NCBI RefSeq assembly: GCF_000143535.2
Contig: NC_037323.1
Span: 558,001-622,000 of the forward strand
Direction: 5' to 3'
DNA: 64,000 nt
Source: Botrytis cinerea B05.10
Lineage: Eukaryota; Ascomycota; Leotiomycetes; Helotiales; Sclerotiniaceae
How positions within the stretch are numbered: the stretch's first letter is position 1; every line of letters starts with the position of its first letter. The notes beneath the pieces are model-generated. The model had not been told where the DNA came from, ran no database searches, and was given only the letters and a program-made list of their open reading frames with translations. This document shows positions 45,523 to 55,941 of the stretch, one piece after another. The position numbers and the translations under genes were made by a program.

Positions 45523-47588
45523 TCAAATGAATAAGAAATCGAACTGAACGCACTCTAAAGCTTCAACATCAGCTCTATTATTGTCATAGGCATGTGTACT
45601 AGAAGAACCTTTTTCGGCCACAAGTGATGCAATTGCTCTCAACAAGCGATCTCTCGTACTCTCTTCGCATTCATCGACAGCATCAACAATGACTTTCACA
45701 TGACCAACTTTTCGATCATTTGCTATAGCCGTAAATATTCTCCAGAGTTCATTGAAGTTATCTGTCAAGTGAGGTCCTTGCATATCGTAAGCCGCCTTCA
45801 CATGTTTTATCAAAACACGTCGTCGTACAACAATCTGATAGATGAGACTACGGATAATGGCTTTCGCATCTCTCCGCGCTCCGATTTTTTCATCACAGAA
45901 AAAACAGCAAACAATCGACTTGTTACCTAGTGAAGAGATGCTAGATCCAAGATATTCGAGTTGAAATGTTGACAAGATAGTCTTGCCGCTGCCAGGATAC
46001 CCACTAACCCACAGACTACAGGCTTCTTCTTCTGACAACCAACGGACATATTGTGGATTATTGAGCACCCATTCACAAGTGCCATCGACGCGGCTAGGTA
46101 GAAAAGACTGATAATCCAACATATCTGGCTTGTTGAATAAAGATATACAAAGACGTTCAGTCTCGTTCAGTGCTTACTTCTCTTAGCTAAAGTTTTTTCT
46201 CCGTAAATCTAGAATTGCAGCACGTACAATAGACCGAAGATGCACAAGTCTTTTGACTGGGTGAACTATTTGGTGGTAATCCAGTTTTTTTTGTCATTCG
46301 TACTTCTTGCAAGTGATTTTACCTTTATGAGTGATAAGCACCGTTGCAGTTCACCCACCACTTTCTGGTAACCATCCTCGGTCCCGTCAGCAAATCTACA
46401 CATGGACATATGATTCGCATTGATAGTCTGGATTCGTTCACTCCCCGCAAGAATAGAAGAGACGTTTTCAACAACCTATGGAATGGAGATAATTAGTGAA
46501 AATATGAGGAAGAACAGACCAGAACCGGCTTTATTATCAAGTAGCCCATAACTCATTCCTGTCATTCCTTGTGCTTCTTGAAATGTGCAAGCCTCAAAAT
46601 GTCGATCCGGCCGCTCATACAAAGAAATGAACCCTTCATGGATGATTTGGAGGTCCGAACTGTTAATTTGAAAGTTCCGGATGCTTTGATCGTTCGTACT
46701 GAAGCCCACAGCGGACACGTTTCTGCGCACAACCTCGCCCAATTCGCCCATCTGACTACCGTGATGAGGAGTACCAAGAAAGAAAACGGCTATTGTAGAA
46801 AGATTGATATCATTCAGACTCTTATCAGGTTCTATCGCAGCGCGCCGTATCACCTAAAGGGATGGTCAATAGCCTCGACTATGATAGCTTATCAAGAGCA
46901 GCGACGTAAAATAAAAAAAAGACTTTCTTACATCTTTGACGATAATTCCTAGTCATCGTCAGCAACTTCATCGTGATGCAATCGGAAAATTTACTCACCG
47001 CCCATAGAATGTGCAATAAAGACAAGGGGACGTCCTTTCTAAAGCAGTTTTGTTTAGTAACACGATGACTTAAAGATGGAGGAAACTTACGCAACCTAGA
47101 CGCTTGTTGCTTAGCGAGTAAAGAAGATCCTTTGCATGTGCGAATATATTGTTCTGGTTTGTCGGACCTCTAAAGAACTTAGCAACAACAGAATCATAAC
47201 CCCAAGTGAATATCCTCGCGTTAGTGCAATCATTTGACAAAAGATCCAAAGGCCAGTATACCTCTTGTTCAGTTGGTCCTGTCTGAGAAGCTTTAGCTTT
47301 GATTTTGCCTCTAGAAAAAATATTTTTGAGACTTCGACGAGATTCGCCTGTAGTCGTGGCTTGTGGGGAAGAGGCAGTATTCGGTATGTCTTTGCTCTGG
47401 TGGTTTTGCGCACGTATTTTTTTGGTCGCCCGTGTTTTTCGAGGATGGCCTTGTAAGCCATGCATGAAAACAATACTATGGTAAGCTGATATTAGTGATG
47501 TTGTGCAGGTTCTTGGGGAGACTTATTACTCTGCGATACAGTCACTAGGCTCGTGAAGCACAGACAGCCCTATGTCATGTACATCCAT
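45523..47588 (-). pseudogene. Decayed, truncated NLR-like gene: alpha/beta-hydrolase + NACHT ATPase
   Basis: Minus strand. Exons 47588-47530, 47475-47091, 47038-46999, a 17-nt microexon 46948-46932, and one from 46853 read cleanly as MDVHDIGL...IADIVFMHGLQGHP...RPLVFIAHSMGG-IIVKD-VIRRAA...FFLGTPHHGS, a lipase/esterase-like domain with the nucleophile Ser in HSMGG. Then comes VVENVSSILAGSERIQT (to about 46,320), and from about 46,190 LNETERLC...VDGTCEWVLNNP...LWVSGYPGSGKT (Walker A) and VKVIVDAVDECEE (Walker B), a NACHT domain. The joins near 46,480-46,520 and 46,140-46,200 could not be made in frame. The protein ends at 45,523, soon after Walker B, with no WD or ankyrin repeats. Fungal proteins of this build are thought to act in self/non-self recognition and programmed cell death. 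Probably a pseudogene, though missed introns could explain the two bad joins. Confidence 0.65.
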
Positions 47589-48692
47589 CGATGTGCCCTT
47601 TTATTTCGATTATTGTTCCGAAACCACAGGAGCACATAAGATGTTCTACAATTATCCCTGGGTGCCGTAGTATCGATACCGTTGCACAATCTTCGAGTGA
47701 AGCATGTCATGATGATGATATTACGTTTCCAGTCGGTTTTTGTAATCACAACAGTGATTATGTCAGCCAGTCGACAAGCATTGTGGGATCTGGCGTCTCA
47801 ACAACCTCATCATCACTCTCATCCTAATTGTGATGGATATGATGTCTTTTTGGGACAAAAAATGACAAAAACCAGCCTTTTAATATAGATTGTTAGTTTT
47901 TTACTATAAATCGCTAATTTAAAATATAGATTACTAATTTCCATTATACAATCGCACAATCGCACAATCGTATAATCATACTAATGATTTTTTTTAGAAA
48001 TTCTAAAAATTTAATTATTTAGAAATTCTAAAATAAAATAAAAATTTAGAAATTCTAAGAACTTATTGATTTTTTATAGAAATTTTAAAGACTTTTTTAT
48101 TTTTTAGAAATTCTAAAAAAATTATTAGTGTAATTATGTAGTTAGTTATGTGATTGTGTAATTGTACGATTGTGTCATTGTTTAATTGTGCGATTGTATC
48201 ATTGTGTGATTTTTTAATTGTACAATTATATAGTTATATAATTCAAATTAGTAATTTATATTAAAAAACTAGCAATCTATATTAAAAAAAAACTAGTAAT
48301 TTATATTAGAAACTAGTAATATTTATTAAAAAGCTGGTTTTTGTTACTTTTTATCCCAAAAAGACGCCATAGATGGAGCCTTTTGAAGAGCGTTCAGAAC
48401 AGTATACCAGCAACCTATTGGCTTGCAATGTATTATAGTTGCGGTGCAGGAACAAACATATACTCAATACGCTGTACCAAATCAAACAGTGATTTTGTGT
48501 TGCATGCGAAATGATGACACGGTATTAACAAGGATTCATCAACGGAGTTAAGTTCTTATTACCAAAATCGATAACCACCGTTGCGCCGACGTGCATACAA
48601 TATAAGAATCGGTATCTTTGCTTCCCTATGTTATGCTAATTCCATGACATTGTTTGTGACATCTTCACTCCTTTGAAAGGTTTTCCTTCACG
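47589..48692. other. Intergenic between the NLR-like gene and the MFS gene, containing a MITE
   Basis: It holds the 522-bp TIR element listed separately; the rest shows no gene. The two flanking genes are divergent. Confidence 0.6.
47844..48365. mobile_element. 522-bp MITE with about 37-bp terminal inverted repeats
   Basis: The left end reads GTCTTTTTGGGACAAAAAAT then GACAAAAACCAGC; the right end, reversed, reads GTCTTTTTGGGATAAAAAGT then AACAAAAACCAGC. Subterminal arrays follow: ACAATCGCACAATCG-type repeats on the left, the matching CGATTGTG-type repeats on the right, and several TAGAAATTCTAAA palindromes in the middle. Non-coding. The target-site duplication is not clear. Confidence 0.88.
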
Positions 48693-50444
48693 ATGGTTCA
48701 GGTAAACCCAGAGCGATTGACTGCTAATGAGATGAAAGAGGAAGAATCCCTATCCGAGGACATGATCGATGAAGAAGTGAGTCCGAGGGAAGAGATCAAG
48801 GATAGTCCAACCAGGCTTGCATCTCAGGAACATTCCCGACCAGAAAGATTTGAGGGACACAACATGGCTCCGAAGATTGATGTTCCTAACGAAAGCACAG
48901 TACCTGAACAGCAAAATGTTCCATATACATCGTTCTCCAAGTGGGAGAAAAGACATCTCGTTTTGATAGCCACATTCGCCACTTTTTTCTCCCCTTTTAC
49001 AACTCAAATCTATTTCCCAGCTATCAATACCATTGCTGAAGACTTGCATGTCACTAGTAGTCAAGTGAACTTGACAGTTACAACTTACATGGTAAGTCTC
49101 GTTTTATTCCTTGCTACATCATCTCTTACATAGCCATAGATTTTCCAAGCTATAGCTCCGGCTTTCATTGGTGGTTTCTCAGATACAGCGGGTCGTCGCC
49201 CGGCTTACATTATCTGCTTCACTATCTACATCATATCGAACATAGCTCTCGCTCTCCAAAACAACTATGTCGCTCTCCTCATTCTCCGTATGGTGCAATC
49301 AGCCGGTGGATCCGGTACTGTTGCTTTAGCAAATGCCGTAGTAGCTGACATTGCCACTTCTGCTGAAAGAGGAATTTACATTGGTTATGCATCCATGATG
49401 GCTGGGTTTGCACCCGCAGTCGGTCCAATTCTTGGCGGTATCATATCCCAATACACCAGCTGGAAATGGATTTTCGGATTCCTAGCTATCTTCTCCATGG
49501 TATTCTTCATTCCTCTTCTTCTTTTCATGCCCGAGACCTGCAGGGAAATAGTAGGCGACGGATCAATACCACCACCCAAATGGAGTCGTTCACTCACCAG
49601 CATACGTAAAGAACGTAAAGTTTTGAAGCAGGGCATTACTCCCGATTACTCAAAACGAGATGAATTGGCCGCAGCTCAAAAACTACGCTTTCCAAATCTA
49701 TTGGCAACATTACAAATAGTAGCAGAGAAAGAAGCGGCACTTTTGCTATTTTATGCTGGAATTGTCTATGCAGGTTTCTATGCGGTCATTTCTGGAATGC
49801 CATCTCAATTCCACGACATATACGGCTATGACGATTTAAGAGTCGGTCTCATGTACCTTCCCATCAGTGGCGGATGTTTCCTCGCAGCTTTCACACAGGG
49901 TAAAATAATCGACTGGTCCTATTTCCGAGAAGCTCATCGCTTAGGAATCACAGTTGTGAAGTCCCGACAACAAGATCTATCTCATTTTCCCATTGAAAAA
50001 GCACGGTTGCAAGTAGGGTTTCCCATGATTTTACTTGCGAGTTTGAGTACTATTACCTATGGATGGATAATGGATTTCCGGGTAAATATTGCAGGACCTT
50101 GTGTAATTTTAGTGGTGCTGGGTTACACGTTGATTGCCAGTACGCAGGCTGTTAGTATCCTGATTGTGGATATCAATCCTGGGGCTGCGGGGACGGCGAC
50201 GGCAGCTTTTAATTTAGTAAGGTGTCTCTTGGGGGCAGGAAGCACGGCTCTGATTGTACCGATGGTGGATAAAATGGGTTTGGGATGGGCATATACTTTT
50301 ATTGCGTTGTTGTATGTCGTTTTGAGTCCGATGTTGTTTGCGGTCATGAAATGGGGGCCGGATTGGAGGAGAGAGGGTAGGGATAAACAAAGGATTGAGG
50401 AAGAGAGAAAGAAAGAAGAAGCCGTGAGGGATGGCCAGGCTTAG
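48693..50444 (+). CDS. MFS drug:H+ antiporter (DHA1 family)
   Basis: Exons 48693-49091 and 49140-50444 join across a 48-nt intron to 567 aa. A long acidic/polar N-terminal tail (about 90 residues) precedes the first membrane segment (LVLIATFATFFSPF). The DHA1 motif-A loop is GGFSDTAGRRPAY. A central cytoplasmic loop separates the two six-helix halves, and the charged tail ends RIEEERKKEEAVRDGQA. Such plasma-membrane carriers export drugs and metabolites in exchange for protons; the closest architecture I recognise is the quinidine/fluconazole-resistance-type subgroup. It lies 4.6 kb beyond the NRPS with decayed elements between, so export of the cluster product is possible but not indicated. 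Codon use is AT-richer than the cluster genes. Confidence 0.9.
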
Positions 50445-50804
50445 AAAGACCTCGGTGATGGGTAAAAGGAGGCGAAATGTTGTACTGGTGGGGTTTGATT
50501 GACTTTGATGCTCCGAGAAAGCTGAGCTGAAGATGCAGAACATTCACAAATAGACCTTCCATTTTCAGCCAAAACAGTACAAGTTAAGGATACTCGTATT
50601 TAGGTTTTCGCTCCGTTTTAGTAATAAAATTCATTTGATTTATAGTTGAGAAACTTTCCCACTCTTCCTTCGAAAATAACAATTCATTGGGACTTCTACT
50701 AACTGCGAGATGTCAAAAAATTCAGGAAAGCAACAACTTCCGAAAATTGTCCGCAAATTTAAACCTTTTCTTCTTTCCTCGCCAACAATCAATCTTCATT
50801 CTAT
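50445..50804. other. 3'-3' spacer between convergent MFS and TauD genes
   Basis: No further gene supported; the spacer is largely the two 3' UTRs. Confidence 0.6.
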
Positions 50805-52242
50805 TCATTCCGGCTTTTGAAGCTTCTCCAGCCCCTCTCTCCTTCCAGTACTTTCCGGGTCAAGATATGGTCTTTCACCTAGACTCACAGCCCTTTGACC
50901 AGCTCTCTCGCCCAGTCCCAAATTGATGTAATCAGAAGTTGCAACATGATACTTTTTTTTTCAAAAACTCGTTAGCTTGCGACACGACATAGCTTCGGGG
51001 CTGGAAGGGACATACATTCGATCTATTATCCCAAATTGCCAAATCATTAACATTCTCCCAGCGATGTCTTACTTGGAGATCATGGTTATCAACTACAAGT
51101 CTCAAGAACCACGCTAGCAAAGCATCGCTTTCGATAGTTGTCAGGTCGTTAATATGAGATACATGATGACCAAGTGCAAAGATCGATTTCCACTTCATTC
51201 TTTCGCGTTAGCCTTCAATTCAGAGTTGGAAAATTGGGATACGTACACCTGTAACAGGATTTGTCCTGACAACTGGATGGACAGCTTCCAATTTTTCTCC
51301 CACATTCTCAGGTGCACCTCTTTCTTCTGAATAAATTTTGAAGCCATTCTTATCTGCTGCTTTATTAAATTCCGGCTGCGCATAGGTAGCTGTTAATGTC
51401 TCAAGAAACTTCTGTACAGGTTTCGAGATTCGATCATAGACCTCATATCCAGAAGCCCAAAGTGTATCACCTCCAGTTTTGGGAAGTTCAGTCAGTCGAA
51501 GTAAGGCATAATCAGATGGAATGGGTTCGAACGTTATATCGGAATGCCAGCCTTCTTTGGCACTTTGGCGATTCTTGGCTTCAAAATTTCGGTCGTATAT
51601 CTTTTTGGCTTGGGCAGATGATATCACACTTATCTCGTCATCTTTTCCGCCGTGCTCACGACCGGAGTTGGACACAGGATGAATGTGCTAGAATAATGTT
51701 AACTATTTGGGCATTTCTAGCAATGACACGGTTTACCTGCCAACTTGGAGGTTTTCGGCTTGCCAGAAAGCTCACCAAGCCGTTGGACAAGTTCTTTTTG
51801 AAGATCATTCGTTATATCGTCTTGCTTGCGGAAGAACACAACGCCCCGTTGGGATACTAAATGATAAGTAAGCAGGTGGTATTGATAATCACGATGTTTC
51901 AAATTGTAAATTACTTGTGATAGCCAAATCTCGAAGCAAATCATCAGAGTTGGGGGCATGAATCCATTCTGCAAGATTTACTCCAACATATTCACGACCG
52001 ATGATTGGAGTAACGTCGAAACTTTCAAATTGATCCAGAACGCCACTAAGGTTTAACGGCTCTCGGTGTGGTTCTTGAGTCGCAACAGTAGGGATCACTA
52101 CAGAAGGTGCAAGTTTCTCAATGCTTGATGTTTTTTGAGATTTGGCGGCATCGCTATCAGTTTTGTCTGATAATTGAGGTGCGATCTTTTCGCGAATATC
52201 ATGAGTGGTTTCAGAGATAGCTTCGATCACTGAAGGGGCCAT
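50805..52242 (-). CDS. TauD-type Fe(II)/2-oxoglutarate-dependent dioxygenase
   Basis: Five exons on the minus strand (52242-51915, 51856-51741, 51687-51247, 51192-51016, 50951-50805) give 402 aa. The first 85 residues are a low-complexity leader. The catalytic core has GVNLAEW, QRGVVFFRKQ, then HIHPVSNSGREHGG, the metal-binding WHSDITFE (His196, Asp198), GGDTLWAS, GHHVSHIND, LAIWDNRS and the distal YHVAT (His356). The family oxidises taurine, sulfonates, sulfate esters or herbicide-like substrates; yeast Jlp1 is a relative. Intron 2 appears to use a GC donor (GCAGGT at 51,740), since the nearby GT would shift the frame. Substrate unknown. Confidence 0.88.
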
Positions 52243-52420
52243 CTCAATTTGAGAAAAATGGAAACGTAAGAAGACTTTCAACTTAGACGAAGCGAAAGAT
52301 TGATAGATTTTGCAAGATAACTGGATTTTAGGGGAGCGAACTCCTACTGATATGTACAAATTTCATGGCTACCAATTTAATTCCCCGGCTAAATGTGTGA
52401 TGGCGACAAAGTTTTAGATA

Positions 52421-52481
52421 TTTTCATCATATTTTCATCATATTTTCATCATATTTTCATCATATTTTCATCATATTTTCA
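52421..52481. repeat. 11-bp minisatellite, 5.5 copies of TTTTCATCATA
   Basis: Five perfect head-to-tail units at 52,421-52,475 and a partial sixth, about 180 bp upstream of the TauD-type gene's start codon. Confidence 0.95.
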
Positions 52482-54790
52482 GACTATAAGTTAAATATTA
52501 TACGAGAGCTTTCTTGAGATCAATATGATCCTGACTTCCTGGTACAGGCTTGACACAGAATTCGATACGCTCGTGACACTAATCAGGACAGAAAGCATAT
52601 CGTAGAACGAACATAGGAATATTGGAACAATGTTTCATCATACACTTGTCGATTGATTGGAAGATATGATGACGGCAGAGATGTGATCAAACAGAAAAGT
52701 CAGCTATTTAGCAAATCAAATAATGACTTTGCGTTGCATGCAAAATGATGAAAATATCCTGGACTGTTGCGTGCGAGCGGGGTGGACGAACTCATGTGAG
52801 CCACTTGAATATGCTCAAGAAGTTGCGCAAGCAATTTAAATATCTTGTATCCAGCTCTAGTGCCTCTGCTGTTGGATACTTGAGTATCATTGGGAGACAG
52901 GAAAGAAACAAAACGCTATACAATGACAAGAACGGACGTACGCGCGAAATATACTTTAGCGTCTGAATCACGTGATGATGTGCGTTCTGCCCCCTCGATA
53001 TTAACATCGATCTGACATTCATAGTGGAATTTTCAGTATTGCTATCATGTCTCTTTTCTCCATTTCCCGTCTACATCATATAACACAGTTGTCGCTAGGA
53101 AGTGCATTCTTGCCATCCTTATGGCAATATTACGAGATTCTAAGTTGATTTAAAGATACATCAATCAATGATTGATGTGACATTCACTATCCCTACAAAA
53201 CAGCGGTACTTCGAGATATTATATGTTATCTAGGGATGCAACGTCAAAACTTTTCTCACGCTACTGCAGGTATGCAACAATGCACATTTTTGTTATCCAC
53301 CAAGCATTGATACTTCCCGTCGCAAGGGGTACCCTCAGCAAGATACCACGGCGTATAACATCCAGTTTTAACCAAGAGAATGGCCATTGAGAATGACTGT
53401 GAAAAAAATTTGTATGGGGATTTATATTGAGTTTCTTTTCGTCGAAAGTATTAACTTTGCCACCACAGGGCCTTTCAGCTCACGGGCTGTTTGCTCAACA
53501 GCAGTGGCAGCAGTATCACGAATGCCCGGTGTCATCTTATCCTTAGTGAAGCCGGCATCTTCTTTCACTCTCTTGCCAGCTTCAATCTTCTCTTCATCTG
53601 CTCTGTGGATTTTTGATCATTAATCTTGGAATTCTGGGTTGGGAGACTTTTCCTTGGTGCCTGCCGATCTGTCCATGGTGACAAGACTAACAGCTGAGGT
53701 TCAATTCTCACACAACTACTTACAGCTATACCAACAAAAACCCTAGAGTTTACCTTCAGCCCTTAAATCTGTCAGTGTGATTTCTCAGTATGAAGCGGCG
53801 TCGAGAGAAACTGATTTCAATACATCTGACACTTGAGAACTTTCAATCGGACGGGAGAATTTTCATTTGTTAGGTACTATATAGTACTAGTACCCCCGAG
53901 AAAGTATTCAGCTTTCTGAACGTGCAGCTATGCGACAAATTTATCAACATTCGGTACGGTATTAGTTTTGCTGTTCCCGCGTCACAACATGGATCATGAC
54001 TTTGGATTCTTGTTGACAGCTGTGCTTAGAATATTGCAGAACTGGCTCAGATGAAATTCGCAATCTTTTGGAGCAACGAGACTTTCGATAATTTTGGTCG
54101 CCAATTCATCATGTATTCCAACCACAAAAACTTTTTCGCCAATAAACAGTCTCTGCATTGGTGGTTTTGGTCATGAGTGAAGTGGCTGACAAATGTGACA
54201 GCCACATTCCTGCTATCGGCTTCACGAAGGTAACCATCTTTGGATTTGTTCATTGCCACCGATGAAAGGGATGTTGATATTTGCGAATGCCTGCATAAGC
54301 TCTCTTCTCCCTCGCTCAAAGTTCTGGGATGATCGGGCCTCAATTCTAGCTCTGAAAGAACGCACTATGTTCGTCGTCACTATGTCTTCTTTTCGATTAT
54401 CGATCAGGACGCAAATCCTTACAGGTCATGGCTTATATCTGTGGTCCAGAAAGTCATGGTACTGTTCAAGGTACTTTTAGTTAGTCCATGGACTGTAAAA
54501 GTTTTGGGAAAACAGTTGTTCTCGGGCTAAAATCTCGAAATTGGCGAAATGCAACAGGAATGTACCAATTCTTAGTATTGATCATCACGAATCATTCTAG
54601 CATTAAAGTGTATGTGGTGACATTCTTATTAGCAACTAAATGCTGACCGCGTTTGCCAACAGTGGGATTTGTAATACTCACTGAGTTGCGCCACCGAAGT
54701 ATCAATCTACGTCAAAAAATAATGTTCGTTTCAGTATAAAGCACTTATACTGCTTATCCCAAGAATGATTCTCTGTTAATAACAATCAAG
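52482..54790. other. Gene-poor stretch with scraps of decayed coding sequence
   Basis: No intact gene seen. Two weak remnants lie on the minus strand: around 53,590-53,455 (frame ADEEKIEAGKRVKEDAGF then PGIRDTAATAVEQTARELKG), preceded at about 53,675 by an ATG reading MDRSAGTKEKSPNPEFQD before a stop, and around 54,480-54,000 (pieces such as GRRELMQAFANINIPFIGG and GEKVFVVGIHDELATK in different frames). Neither is recognised. Confidence 0.35.
53402..53469 (-). repeat. Dispersed repeat, copy 2 (copy 1 at 7,202-7,267)
   Basis: It matches copy 1 except for a few, mostly transition, changes and is the more GC-rich (less mutated) version. It abuts the small decayed frame described at 53.4-53.7 kb. 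Confidence 0.65.
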
Positions 54791-55375
54791 ATGATCACAA
54801 CACAAATCGAGATAGATGCCTCGCCAGAGACCGTCCGAAAAGTGGTATGCCGCATTACCTCCGTTGCAGACACATACAAATTCTAACTCTCAAAACTTCA
54901 GCTTCTAGATTTTCCCAATATTGATGAATGGCACACTGGATTTGTGAAGAGTATCACACCTTTAGACACCGATGATCCCCTTGCCATCGGCAAAAAACTT
55001 CATTGCGTCATGCAAGACTTTGAATTCGATTCTATTATCACCGTGAGTACATCCAACTATCCACATCGCTTCTTCAATGGACCATTCAGAGAAACAAGAA
55101 CGTACTCAAAACTGTATTAAATTCTCATTCCGATATAGGAAAACTCTCCAAACAAATTTGCATGGCAAGGTCCACCTGTTATGACGGTTTCCGGTCTCCA
55201 TTCGTTTCTTATCGAACCGAGTAACAGTAATCCTGGAGGTACTACTTTCACACAGGTGGAAGAATACTCTGGAGGTATTTCTTTCTTGATGCGGCCTTGG
55301 CTTCTGGGGAAACCTATCAAAGGCCAATTTGAGAAATATAATACGGATCTGAAGAAAAGATGTGAGAACCTTTGA
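54791..55375 (+). CDS. SRPBCC (START/Bet v1-like) ligand-binding protein
   Basis: Three exons (54791-54844, 54902-55042, 55139-55375) join in phase 0 to 143 aa. The start TQIEIDASPETVRKVLLDFPNIDEWH is the typical SRPBCC opening (beta strand, then the helix that closes the hydrophobic cavity). A central block has KFAWQGPPVMTVSGLHSF and a C-terminal long helix starts near GKPIKGQFEKYNTDL. Such proteins bind hydrophobic ligands or act as polyketide-cyclase-like enzymes; many fungal homologues have no known ligand. It is far from the PKS, so no link is claimed. Confidence 0.85.
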
Positions 55376-55941
55376 CAGGCAATTTTGTTCTACAGATAGG
55401 ATGGATTTGAGAAGGGAATAAACTGTTTTAATGATTAGGTTTGCTGATATTGGCTGTGACTTTGTAGTAGTAAACGCTATCATTACTTGCAATGGCTTTA
55501 ACCATTACCCTCTGTCACAAGCTTCAGTGCCGTAGAGGCCCTATAGATCCCAGGATCTTCCAAATCAATAATCACTAAAGGACAAGGTCACAAAGGAAAC
55601 AAAGGAAACAAAGGAAACCCATGTGTATCATAGTTTTATTTGATTTTATTATATTCATCGTTGTATTTGGAATCAAGCTATGAAATCCATGCGATTTCCT
55701 ACTAAGGAAACTAAAGCAACGATCCTCCCAATGGTATTTCCATAAAACCTAATAAGCATTGCCGTAAAATTTGCAACCTTCCCATTCCTCCGTGTAATCT
55801 CGCACGCTAGTGAATAGGAAATTCAAAGCTCATTGTCCAGGCTCGCATATGCAATCTAGTATGCAATGCATCTCAAATCGAATCTATCCTAGCCACCCAG
55901 CTAATTACCTAAAGCCATCGTTCCATGAAAAATGAACCAAT
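55376..55941. other. Intergenic 3'-3' spacer
   Basis: No gene seen. It holds a short GGAAACAAA-type direct repeat near 55,595-55,618. Confidence 0.6.

Noticed and set aside
47930..48240. CRISPR-like array (CAATCG/GATTGTG repeats)
   Set aside because: The repeats are short, mirrored within a TIR element, without regular spacers, and the genome is eukaryotic.
48693..50444. The MFS gene as the dedicated cluster exporter
   Set aside because: Separated by a decayed NLR-like gene and two TIR elements, different codon composition, and no shared promoter block seen.
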